From assembly GCA_020348305.1 (NCBI GenBank), contig CP070746.1:6026278-6080796 (forward strand): a stretch of 54,519 bases of DNA, read 5' to 3'. The DNA comes from Desulfobacterales bacterium. GTDB taxonomy: Bacteria > Desulfobacterota > Desulfobacteria > Desulfobacterales > JAHEIW01. The notes under the pieces are model-generated. The model searched no databases. It was given only the letters and a program-made list of their open reading frames with translations, and was not told the DNA's origin. This document shows, piece after piece, positions 9,827 through 17,950 of this stretch. The position numbers and the translations under genes were made by a program. How positions within the stretch are numbered: position 1 is the stretch's first letter; each line of letters begins with the position of its first letter.

Positions 9827-10897
9827 TCAGTCTTGGAAGCGTTCCGGATTTTGTTCCCTCATCTTTATCATAAATTCACGACCGTATTGATGACTGTATT
9901 CAAAAAAGTGCGCAACTCGATCTTCAGTTGAATCCAGCGGGATTTCACATCCGGAGGCAAGAATATATCCGCTGCCTTCAGCGGCGGTGTCAATGCAATG
10001 GCGTATGGCGGATTCCATCTCCTCATACGTTCCGCTGCTAAAAAGCGTTGTGGGCACATTGCCCATTACTGGGATCTTACCGGCGACTGCTTCCAGTAAT
10101 CTTTTCAGGGAGGAAGGTGCATCCAAGCTAAAAAATGCTATTCCTGTATCAATAATGTCTTCCATGATCGGATCGGTCTCTCCGCATATATGCAGGGACA
10201 TAAAAGCTCCCTTGGATTTAAAATAATCACAAAGCTGTATATGATAGGGCTTTATAAAATCCTTGTAGATTTGCGGAGAAATAAGACTGCAAGTTGCATA
10301 TGCCTCTCCGATCGAAGGTTGAAACCTTGCCTCAATCAGGGCATCGCCAACCGCCTGAACCACGTTGGTGGTAAACTGCATCAATTCGTGGACAAATTCT
10401 GGGTCGTCAATGGTATCCAATAAAAGGGATTCGGCGCCCCGCAAATGCATGGCAAGATTCCAGGGTCCCGAATGTCCCAAACCCATGGTGGCTTCTTTTC
10501 TCACTTGGGAAGATACCCTTTCACAAACTTCAAGAAAGTAAGGTAGTCTACCATCCTTTTTTGGGTTTGGCACATCCAGTTTCGCGAGATGTGCTTTGTT
10601 CTCTAAAAGAACCTTTTTCGGATGAGAAATTTGATCTTCGGGAAACTCCAGCTCACATCCCATAGCTTCCGTTTCGAGATAAATATCATTGTAAACGATA
10701 AGACTGTCGGGTTTGAAACGATCGTAGAACGCCAGGTGAGCCTCAGCGCTCTTTTGCGCATCTGTCAGGATTTCCCGCACACTATAACCGGCAAAACGAG
10801 AACAGTAAGGGCCAATCAAGACTGTGGTTGGAAGCCGATCTGAATACTTTCGCTTTAAGGCCGTAATCATATAATACTTTCCGGTTGCGTTTTGCAT
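9827..10897 (-). CDS. UroD-family (MtaA/CmuA-type) zinc methyltransferase-like protein
   Basis: 356 residues with AGGAGA before the ATG. The fold and length match the uroporphyrinogen decarboxylase superfamily. A His-x-Cys pair (SLHICGETD, near 235) and a Cys near 316 (ASGCEIP) correspond to the zinc ligands of the corrinoid:coenzyme M methyltransferase branch (MtaA, CmuA), not of true HemE. Such proteins in anaerobes demethylate or methylate small substrates through corrinoid proteins. No corrinoid protein or MtrH-like partner lies next to it, so the substrate is unknown. It is transcribed leftward, 54 bases before the channel gene start, and could be co-transcribed with it. Confidence 0.8.
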   Translation of the reverse strand: MQNATGKYYMITALKRKYSDRLPTTVLIGPYCSRFAGYSVREILTDAQKSAEAHLAFYDRFKPDSLIVYNDIYLETEAMGCELEFPEDQISHPKKVLLENKAHLAKLDVPNPKKDGRLPYFLEVCERVSSQVRKEATMGLGHSGPWNLAMHLRGAESLLLDTIDDPEFVHELMQFTTNVVQAVGDALIEARFQPSIGEAYATCSLISPQIYKDFIKPYHIQLCDYFKSKGAFMSLHICGETDPIMEDIIDTGIAFFSLDAPSSLKRLLEAVAGKIPVMGNVPTTLFSSGTYEEMESAIRHCIDTAAEGSGYILASGCEIPLDSTEDRVAHFFEYSHQYGREFMIKMREQNPERFQD

Positions 10898-11315
10898 CTT
10901 AAATCTCCTTTAAGTCCTATTTAATTAATAACCGATTTAGTAGGAAATTTTTCCGAAACCTGTTCTGAAAGAACTACAAAAAAAAAACATCAACATGTCA
11001 AATATTAAAAAAACCTGCCATCAAAGCTGAAAGATCTAGTTGCATTTTGCTGAAATTTTTAGCATCGAATTCTGAATTTGTTGAATAATTGAGGTCTGCT
11101 AAAAAGGCCAACCCGTCTTGTTAATTACAACAGACAACGGACTACTGACAGCGGACGCAATTGAGTTTCACTCAATTGCGGTAGTACCTTTCTATTGACA
11201 TTCAAAATGCAATGTGCATTTCTGCTGACTATATTCTCGGCTGACAATGGGATGGCAATATTATCATCAGTTAACCAGGAGATTTTAGTTTAAATTTAAA
11301 ATGGAGCGGAAATAG
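10898..11315. other. Spacer with phrase repeat and palindrome
   Basis: AT-rich intergenic stretch between divergent genes. Its only clear structure is the palindrome at 11156-11180, preceded by a phrase (CAGACAACGGACTACTGACA, about 11131-11150) that recurs in altered form near 32260-32280. GGAG before 11316 is the SDR ribosome binding site. No coding region was recognised. Confidence 0.6.
11156..11180. repeat. Intergenic palindrome, copy 2
   Basis: CGCAATTGAGT, loop TTC, then the exact reverse complement: an 11-bp stem with a 3-base loop, followed by GTAGTA. The core matches the hairpins at 3941 and 32284. It lies about 135 bases upstream of the SDR gene. Without a U-tract it is more likely a dispersed REP-like element than a terminator. 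Confidence 0.7.
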
Positions 11316-12143
11316 ATGGACCATTTTAGAGACAAAGTTTCAATAGTGACGGGAGGCGCTTCCGGAATCGGACGGGCGCTGGGTGAGGAACTGGCTCATA
11401 GAGGCGCTATTGTCATGTTGGCTGACCGGAATGCGCAACTGCTAAGTGAGGTCGGCGATCCCATCGCCGAAAATAGAGGTAATGTCGAAACAACATCCCT
11501 TGACGTTTCCGACTTTGATGCCGTCAAAAAGATGATTAAAGATTACCATGAAAAGCACAGCAGACTCGATTTTATTTTTAACAATGCGGGTATTGCTGCG
11601 GGCGGTGAAGTTCGCGACTGTTCAATCGATGATTGGCGTGATGTATTGGATGTCAATCTCAGAGGTGTTGTCAATGGTATTGCCTGTGCGTATCCGCTAA
11701 TGGTTCAACAGGGTTTTGGGCATATCGTCAACACGGCATCGATTGAGGGGTTGGTGCCTTTTCCGGGGGCGGCTTCCTATGTCGCCAGTAAATTTGGTAT
11801 TGTCGGTCTTTCAAATGCATTGCGAATCGAAGCGGCGGACTTAGGGGTAAAAGTAAGTGTTGTTTGTCCCGGTTATATTAAAACACCCATTTTCCATACC
11901 AGCAAAATGATCAAAATCGATCGTCAGAAAATGCTCGAATCCCTGCCGGACCGCTTGGGCATAACTCCGGAGAAATGTGCATCCATCATTTTACGCGGTG
12001 TCGAACGTAATAAGGCGATTATCGTTGTCACCGCTTTTGCCAGGCTTCTATGGATGTTGCAACGCATTAGCCCAAATTTTATGCTTTGGTTCATGCGAAA
12101 GAAGTTACAAAAATCCCGTAAGGAGGTTCGGATAGAAGATTAA
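11316..12143 (+). CDS. SDR-family NAD(P)-dependent oxidoreductase
   Basis: 275 residues forming a Rossmann fold. The cofactor motif TGGASGIGRA is at 12-21, the structural NNAG near 89, the catalytic Ser in NTASIEG near 143, and the YVASK Tyr/Lys pair near 156-160. An acidic residue at the end of the second strand (LADRN) favours NAD over NADP. The C-terminal tail is basic and may be membrane-associated. Substrate is unknown, but the downstream acyl-CoA dehydrogenases suggest a hydroxyacyl or alcohol intermediate. A ribosome binding site (GGAGCGG) precedes the ATG. Confidence 0.88.
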   Translation: MDHFRDKVSIVTGGASGIGRALGEELAHRGAIVMLADRNAQLLSEVGDPIAENRGNVETTSLDVSDFDAVKKMIKDYHEKHSRLDFIFNNAGIAAGGEVRDCSIDDWRDVLDVNLRGVVNGIACAYPLMVQQGFGHIVNTASIEGLVPFPGAASYVASKFGIVGLSNALRIEAADLGVKVSVVCPGYIKTPIFHTSKMIKIDRQKMLESLPDRLGITPEKCASIILRGVERNKAIIVVTAFARLLWMLQRISPNFMLWFMRKKLQKSRKEVRIED

Positions 12144-12202
12144 TTTTGATAGGTTTAGCCGGTTTGCCCGATACCGGTTTATCTAGAAAAAAAGCATGAT
12201 CC

Positions 12203-13162
12203 ATGATTGATATATCTCAATTTCAAAATATCCAGGGGATTTTAACTATACTGGCCGAGGAGCCCAATTGGCCGAATCCGGCAAATATTTACGCCATTCC
12301 CGATGAAAAGGGATTTTCTCTAATTGATGTTGGCTGCGGTGGTGCTTCCAGTATTGAGCATCTTCAGGATGGATTACGTCATTGGCAATTGAAAATTGAG
12401 CAACTTCATACAGTGGTATTGTCCCATGCCCATCCGGATCATATGGGTGCTATGTGGTGGATTTTGGAAGAGGCGAACCCTATGATAATCATTCATCATC
12501 TTGATGCAGCAGCAGCCCTTGACCCGATCAAGTTGGAAGAATCCTTTGACATCCCACTGGCCAAACAACGTTGGGCCGCTTCAACGGGTGAAAATACCCT
12601 TCAAAGTTTTGTCCTATTGAAATTTTTTGAAGATTCTACATGCCCCATGAGCGCCGCCAGAAAGGTTGAAGAAATCCATGAAGGTGATACTTTGCAATTG
12701 GGTAATTTTGAATTTGAGGTTGTTCATACACCCGGCCATTCCCCCGGTCACATTTCTCTGTATGATAGAAAAAAGCGTATTTTGCTGCCGGGTGATTTGG
12801 TAGGCAAAGCCCCTGCGTGGTATGTGCCGACTGCAGGCGGGGTGATCGGGTATCTTGATAGTTTGGCAAAACTTAAAACTTTGGATGCAGCTGTGCTCCT
12901 TCCGGCGCACGGTCCAATTTTTGAGGACGCTACACGCGCTATCTGGAAAATACAAAAAAAACTATTGCAACGCGAGTCTATTATTAAAGAAGCATTGCAA
13001 GACGGAGCGAAGAGTTATCTGGAATTGAATAAAAGGTTTTTAGGTAACTCGCATCTGAATTTTTTTCCGGGATGCGGAATCATAGAGAGTCATCTGATCA
13101 AAATGGAAAGGGAAGGGATTATTGAAAGGAAGGGGCAGCAGGTCGTTTCTTTAATCACCTAA
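12203..13162 (+). CDS. MBL-fold hydrolase, LACTB2-like
   Basis: 319 residues. The metal-binding motif HAHPDHMG is at about 73-80. A second metal ligand lies in VHTPGHSPGHIS (near 175), an Asp in LLPGDLVG, and a last His in LLPAHGP. The C-terminal 70 residues look like the winged-helix tail of LACTB2-type hydrolases. It lies 59 bases after the SDR gene on the same strand. The ATG has only a weak ribosome binding site, so coupling to the SDR is possible. Likely a thioesterase, lactonase or nuclease; sequence alone cannot separate these. Confidence 0.85.
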   Translation: MIDISQFQNIQGILTILAEEPNWPNPANIYAIPDEKGFSLIDVGCGGASSIEHLQDGLRHWQLKIEQLHTVVLSHAHPDHMGAMWWILEEANPMIIIHHLDAAAALDPIKLEESFDIPLAKQRWAASTGENTLQSFVLLKFFEDSTCPMSAARKVEEIHEGDTLQLGNFEFEVVHTPGHSPGHISLYDRKKRILLPGDLVGKAPAWYVPTAGGVIGYLDSLAKLKTLDAAVLLPAHGPIFEDATRAIWKIQKKLLQRESIIKEALQDGAKSYLELNKRFLGNSHLNFFPGCGIIESHLIKMEREGIIERKGQQVVSLIT

Positions 13163-13236
13163 CCCGGGCAAGCCGGAACCAAAAAAGTTTTGTTGCCAAT
13201 TTTCATCGGAGCTACAACTAAGCTGCTGAGGAATAA

Positions 13237-13276
13237 GAATATCGAATATCGAACAAGGAATATCGAATATTGAAGG
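13237..13276. repeat. GAATATCGAA short-unit repeat
   Basis: Four near-copies of a GAATATCGAA/GAATATTGAA unit sit in the 290-base spacer between the MBL gene and the first acyl-CoA dehydrogenase. The rest of the spacer (13280-13400) holds further low-complexity phrases and no gene. A tandem, degenerate arrangement like this is not a CRISPR array. Confidence 0.75.
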
Positions 13277-13453
13277 ATGGAATCGCTTCCGGCAGTCGTA
13301 GCCATATGCTACTACGGCGGAGTCAGCGCGCTCTATCTTTTCAGTGAATGAAAAATGATCCGCCGAAGGTGTATTGCCACAAAATGCGCAAAAAAAGTTG
13401 CCAAGCGCCTAAAGAATTTCTCAGAGCCTATTTAAGTTTAAAAGGAGAAAACC

Positions 13454-14653
13454 ATGGAATTTGGGTTCAGCGAACAGGAATTAGTTTTTCGCGAAGAGGT
13501 TGAAGCTTTCTTGAAAAAAGAATTGCCTTTGGATTGGCCGGAGAGATCCAGACATTGGCCGGGGGGATACGGTACGATTGAATTGCAAGATCCGGAATTG
13601 CTGGCCATTGTAAAGGATTTCAGACGCAAACTGGCACAGAAGGGTTGGCTTACCATCGCATGGCCGAAAGAACATGGAGGAGAGTCACACTCGTACATGG
13701 AGCAGGCTATTTTTGAGGAGCGTATGAGTTATTATAGAGCGCCGGGAGCGGGTATAGCCATCGGGATCGCCGGCCCAACAATCTTGAGGTTTGGTACCGA
13801 AGAGAACAAACGTAAATGGATCCCCCGAATTGCCCAGGCTGAAATCGAGATGTGGCTTGCTTACAGCGAGCCTGATGCGGGCTCCGATCTGGCCAGCCTT
13901 CAGATGACTGCTGTGGAAGAGGGGGATGAATATGTGATCAACGGCCAGAAAATATGGAGCACCATTGCCCATTTGGCCGATTATGCCTGGTTAATTGCCA
14001 AAACAGATCCCGACGCCCATCGACACCATAGTGTTAGTCTTTTTATCGTAGATAATAAGAGTCCTGGCGTCACCATACGTCCACTGATAAACATTGTCGG
14101 CGTGCACTCGTTTAATGAGGTCTTTTTTGATAACGTGCGGGTTCCCAAGAAAAATTTGATCGGTGAGAAGAACGCGGGGTTCTATTATTTAATGACCGCC
14201 CTTGACTTTGAGCGACTTATTGTGGGCATCGGAAGCTTCAGGCGCGTCTTCGAAGAGCTTGTGAAATATGTTAATCAGGCCAAACGCGATGGCGCCCCGC
14301 TTGGTAAAGACCCCTCGGTGCGCAAGAAGCTTGCCGAAATCGCCACCAAGATTGAGATTGCCTATATGTTTTTCTGGCGGACGGCCGAGATGCTTGACAA
14401 AGGGCTTGTCCCCAACGTGGAGAGCTCTGTTTTAAAGCTAACCACCACGGAGCTCAGTAGGCATCTTGCCAATGTTACTATGGAAATTCTGGGACCTTAT
14501 GGCCAACTGGAGGCGGGCTCGGAATGGACACCGTTTAGGGGGATGGCGCCTCGGGGGTATCTGGATTGTGTTTCCGCCACTATTGGTGCGGGCACTTCAG
14601 AGATCCAGCGTTCCATTATAGCCACGAGAGGACTTGGATTACCCAGAAAGTAG
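13454..14653 (+). CDS. Acyl-CoA dehydrogenase, large-type subunit
   Basis: 399 residues, with AAGGAG before the ATG. All three acyl-CoA dehydrogenase domains are present: an N-terminal helical domain (GWLTIAWPKEHGG near 60), the middle FAD domain (YSEPDAGSDLAS near 137, INGQKIWST near 160), and the C-terminal helical domain ending GAGTSEIQRSIIATRG. The Glu of the usual EGT motif, which in many family members is the catalytic base, is Ala here. This is common in paired heteromeric enzymes (for example PimC-like). A second dehydrogenase follows at 15002. Together they probably form one FAD enzyme acting on a bulky or branched acyl-CoA. Confidence 0.9.
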   Translation: MEFGFSEQELVFREEVEAFLKKELPLDWPERSRHWPGGYGTIELQDPELLAIVKDFRRKLAQKGWLTIAWPKEHGGESHSYMEQAIFEERMSYYRAPGAGIAIGIAGPTILRFGTEENKRKWIPRIAQAEIEMWLAYSEPDAGSDLASLQMTAVEEGDEYVINGQKIWSTIAHLADYAWLIAKTDPDAHRHHSVSLFIVDNKSPGVTIRPLINIVGVHSFNEVFFDNVRVPKKNLIGEKNAGFYYLMTALDFERLIVGIGSFRRVFEELVKYVNQAKRDGAPLGKDPSVRKKLAEIATKIEIAYMFFWRTAEMLDKGLVPNVESSVLKLTTTELSRHLANVTMEILGPYGQLEAGSEWTPFRGMAPRGYLDCVSATIGAGTSEIQRSIIATRGLGLPRK

Positions 14654-15001
14654 AGTTGGTCGTGTAGCCCCAGCTAATGTCCGATAATCCGCCGCAGTCA
14701 GATTGCGAACACCTTTAAAATGCTCACATAATATCTCAGAATTCAGAGGACAGAAGACAGAAAAAAGAAAAATAAGGACAGAAATAAGAAATACGGGATA
14801 ATGGTAATCGAATTAATTTGATAGCAAAGGCATAAACAATATGGAGTGATGGCAGACAGTGCGATTACTGAATAATTTTTTTATTGCTGCAATACTCCAA
14901 TACTCCATCACTCCATCATTCCAGGGCTTCAGATATAAGATTTTTAATCTGATTTGATGACTTAAGTCGTTTATTTCGAACGAAAGTAGGAGCACACAAC
15001 C
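14654..15001. repeat. Spacer of degenerate phrase repeats
   Basis: About 350 bases without a gene. It holds a GAATTCAGAGGACAGAAGAC-type purine run (14738-14790) and an inverted pair: ATGGAGTGATGG at 14841-14852 and its exact complement at 14905-14916, the latter inside a CAATACTCC/CCATCACTCC tandem phrase. AGGAG near 14987 is the ribosome binding site of the next gene. Confidence 0.65.
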
Positions 15002-16135
15002 ATGGATCTTGATCTCACCCAGGAGCAGAGAATACTAAAGAGCTCGGCACGAGAATTTTTGAAAAAGGAATGTCCACCGTCGCTTTTAAGGGAAATGAAA
15101 GATGATGAAAGAGGCTACCCCCAAAAGCTATGGGACCAAATGGTAGAGCTAGGATGGATGGGTGTGATGATCCCCGAGAAGTACGGCGGAATTGGAGGCA
15201 GTTTTCTGGATCTTTGTATCCTTCTTGAGGCCATGGGGGAGGTCTGTTGTCAAAGCCCTTTTTTCTCTACAGTTGTGCTTGGGGGACTGGCCATATTGTC
15301 TGCGGGCAGCGAAGAGCAAAAAGAGGCGTTGTTGCCTAAAATAGCAGACGGCAATTTAATACTTGCGTTGGCAATGACCGAACCCGGCGGCTGGTACGGG
15401 ACTTATAATATTGCCATGTCGGCAACCGCCGATAAGAATGATTACATACTGGAGGGTACGAAGCTCTTTGTAGAAAACGCTCATCTTGCCGATTATATCA
15501 TTTGTGCGGCCCGCACGGATGAGAGCAAGGCTTCTGAAGGAGGACTCACCCTGTTTCTGGTCGATTCCAAGAGTCCGGGGGTAAAATGTGTATCAATGAA
15601 AACCCTGGCCTATGACAAACAATGCGAAGTCATATTTGATAAGGTAAGCGTCCCAAAGGGCAATGTGCTCGGAGAAGTCGGTCAGGCATGGGGCATTTTG
15701 GAGAGGCTCCAGGAGCAAGCAGCGGTTGCTAAATGTGTTGAAATGGTGGGTTGTATCCAGAAGACCTTTGACATGACCGTGGCTTATGCCAAAGAAAGAA
15801 AGCAGTTTGGACGACCCATCGGCAGCTTCCAGGCAGTGCAGCACCATTGCGCGAATATGGTCATTGATGTGGACGGGTCTCGTTTCATTACCTATCAGGC
15901 TGCCTGGAAAATCTCGGAGGGAATCCCGGCGAGTATGGATGTAGCCATGGCTAAAGCATGGAGCAGCAGTGCTTCCCGTAGAGTCACCAGCCTGGCGCAT
16001 CAGATCCACGGCGCGATTTCTTTTACTGAAGAATATGATGTGCATCTGTACTACCGGCGGGCCAAATCCGCCGAAGTCGCTTTTGGGGATACCGAATATC
16101 ACTTGGAGAAATTGGCGCAGTTCCTTGGTCTTTAG
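15002..16135 (+). CDS. Acyl-CoA dehydrogenase, small-type subunit
   Basis: 377 residues starting at ATG with AGGAG nine bases upstream. The N-terminal domain includes GWMGVMIPEKYGGIGG (near 52). The FAD-domain motif is shifted (AMTEPGGW near 123). The C-terminal domain includes RKQFGRPIGSFQAVQH and HGAISFTEEYDVHLYYRR. At the position of the usual EGT motif it reads FGDTEYH. The degenerate FAD motif and the pairing with the gene at 13454 fit the smaller partner of a heteromeric dehydrogenase (PimD-like). The 348-base repeat-rich gap between them argues only weakly against co-transcription. Confidence 0.88.
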   Translation: MDLDLTQEQRILKSSAREFLKKECPPSLLREMKDDERGYPQKLWDQMVELGWMGVMIPEKYGGIGGSFLDLCILLEAMGEVCCQSPFFSTVVLGGLAILSAGSEEQKEALLPKIADGNLILALAMTEPGGWYGTYNIAMSATADKNDYILEGTKLFVENAHLADYIICAARTDESKASEGGLTLFLVDSKSPGVKCVSMKTLAYDKQCEVIFDKVSVPKGNVLGEVGQAWGILERLQEQAAVAKCVEMVGCIQKTFDMTVAYAKERKQFGRPIGSFQAVQHHCANMVIDVDGSRFITYQAAWKISEGIPASMDVAMAKAWSSSASRRVTSLAHQIHGAISFTEEYDVHLYYRRAKSAEVAFGDTEYHLEKLAQFLGL

Positions 16136-16223
16136 AACTGCTTTCAAAACACTATCGATGATTCTAAGCAGTTGACCCTTCTTAAGCTCAAAACCGCTTC
16201 CAGTTCTTGGCTCGATTCTAAAG

Positions 16224-16436
16224 CTATTTACAATGTACAAAGATTAATTGCCCGGTTATCCAACCGGCTTGTTCTGAGGCAAGAAATACTATAGTGTTGG
16301 CAATATCTTCTGGTCGTCCAATTCGCCGTAATGGTATATCTGTAACAAGAGCTTTTTCCCTTATGATATCCATAAAATCTGAATAAAATTTAGCCCAAGT
16401 AAGAAGCTGGGAGTTTATATAAATACGATTTAGCTT
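16224..16436 (-). pseudogene. SDR dehydrogenase, C-terminal remnant
   Basis: The leftward frame from 16436 to the TAG at 16224-16226 is open for 70 codons. It reads as the C-terminal end of a FabG-like short-chain dehydrogenase: [19 protein letters not shown], then [15 protein letters not shown]. The upstream two thirds (cofactor motif, catalytic Tyr/Lys) are absent because the RNase Z-like gene ends at 16430. The only ATG is at 16373, which would give 49 residues without catalytic parts. I take this as a leftover of a deletion. Confidence 0.8.
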
Positions 16437-17431
16437 TTATATGCCTCCGAGGCTTCCTGATACAGGAGACTTTCCTGCCCAAGATATCTTGGGGAGAAAT
16501 GGAAAATGCTAAACTGTTTGGCACCGGCCCTGGCAGCTAGCTCACCGGCCTGCCGGGCCGTGAGATGGTACTTTTCCTTTGCAATCTCAAAGTCTTTCTC
16601 CAGAAACGCCGCTTCAATGAAGAGATGATCGGCATCTTTGGCAAGGGAGACTATCTTTTCCTCATTTGATTCATTCAACACGACGTCGGTGATATAAGCA
16701 ATTTTTTGTCCCGGGGTGATCAGCGCTATCTGTTTTGCGAGCTCGCCTAAAACAAAACGCCGTTTTTTTAATTTGTCTCTGCCGAATTTGACTTCGAATT
16801 CAGAGCCAACATCCTTTTGATCATATAATGCTTGTTTAAACTCGTTGAGCCAGGGTCCCGGCTCCAGCTCTAAATCCTCCAACCGGTCTTTTTTGATATT
16901 GATGTGGAATTGTTCTTTTAGGGCAAGCCCTAAACAGGGAATGGAATGATTAAGTATGACGGCGGATACGTGAAAGGCCGGCTCTTCGTATAGAACTTTC
17001 TTAAAGGAGCGTTTGACTGCTTTTTGGGTCGGAAGAAATTTGTTCTGACACTTATATTCTCTGCTTATTACATAATCCGGATGAACCTCGGTCAAGTGAA
17101 GGTGCAATTTGTAATTAAAATTGTTCACTAAGTTCCAGGCATATCCGGCGAGTTTCCCCTCGGAATTTTTTATAAACCCCTCTGGACCATATAAATAAAG
17201 CTGTTTTTCTCGGCCCAGAAAAAGTCGCAGTAGCCTGTCGAAACCGATAAAATGATCCATGTGGGTGTGCGTAATAAATACATGGCTGATTTTGAGAATA
17301 TCTTTGGGTGTCAGCGAATATATATCTCCAACATCGAATAGAAGCGCCCGATTTTCGAAAATAAACGGAATGTATAAGCCGGGGTCTTCAAACGGCCCGT
17401 TAATGAACCTGGGGTGAAAGCGAGGGCGCAT
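16430..17431 (-). CDS. RNase Z-like MBL-fold hydrolase
   Basis: 333 residues. The metal motif THTHMDH is near 53-59. Further family marks are [18 protein letters not shown] and, near the C-terminus, [15 protein letters not shown] followed by [10 protein letters not shown]. The last two are typical of ribonuclease Z/ElaC, which removes 3' trailers from tRNA precursors. The start codon shares one base with the stop of the upstream gene (TAATG at 17429-17433), so translation is probably coupled. It is the last gene of a recJ-led leftward operon. Confidence 0.8.
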   Translation of the reverse strand: MRPRFHPRFINGPFEDPGLYIPFIFENRALLFDVGDIYSLTPKDILKISHVFITHTHMDHFIGFDRLLRLFLGREKQLYLYGPEGFIKNSEGKLAGYAWNLVNNFNYKLHLHLTEVHPDYVISREYKCQNKFLPTQKAVKRSFKKVLYEEPAFHVSAVILNHSIPCLGLALKEQFHINIKKDRLEDLELEPGPWLNEFKQALYDQKDVGSEFEVKFGRDKLKKRRFVLGELAKQIALITPGQKIAYITDVVLNESNEEKIVSLAKDADHLFIEAAFLEKDFEIAKEKYHLTARQAGELAARAGAKQFSIFHFSPRYLGQESLLYQEASEAYKS

Positions 17432-17853
17432 TATAGGGGTAGGATTTTTTTTACTTGCTGGTGAATGGATAAATATATGTCTTCGTCTGATCCAAAAATA
17501 TCGACCACATCTTTGTGCAGAATGAGCTGTTCAATCACAAATGCGGTTACATAAAGGCTGACCACGTGAGGTTGAGGAACGACATTACGAATCGGTGCGA
17601 TTTGGTAGTCGATATCGAATTCCTCAGACCGGGTCAGTTTTTCTAAACATCTCTTAATTTGTTCCTCAAGGCTGTTTTTATTGGTGGTTTCAACAAGATT
17701 GCTCTCAATAAGCTTCATGGCAATGGCATTAGCAAGGCGGTCAAGGCGTTCGCTTACCGCACTAATTGCCAATCGACGAGCATGTTCTTTTGAAGATTCG
17801 ATCTTAGACAGGATACTTGATTCGCGTGTACTTGGCCGGAAAACTTTAGGCAT
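17431..17853 (-). CDS. Conserved hypothetical protein, operon with RNase Z-like gene
   Basis: 140 residues, ATG with AAGGTGAT upstream. It is predicted soluble and mostly helical, with a basic N-terminus (KVFRPSTRESSIL) and no Cys, signal peptide or membrane helix. I recognise no family. Its TAA overlaps the ATG of the next gene, and RecJ lies 97 bases upstream. The context (RecJ, RNase Z-like) suggests nucleic-acid metabolism, but this is only inference. Confidence 0.7.
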   Translation of the reverse strand: MPKVFRPSTRESSILSKIESSKEHARRLAISAVSERLDRLANAIAMKLIESNLVETTNKNSLEEQIKRCLEKLTRSEEFDIDYQIAPIRNVVPQPHVVSLYVTAFVIEQLILHKDVVDIFGSDEDIYLSIHQQVKKILPL

Positions 17854-17950
17854 GGCATATCACCTTCTTTTCATGATGGATCTAAAGGTTGAATGCGTTC
17901 GGGTTGCGTTGTACATAATAATGTTGAGTTGAGCGAAATGCAAGCAAAAT

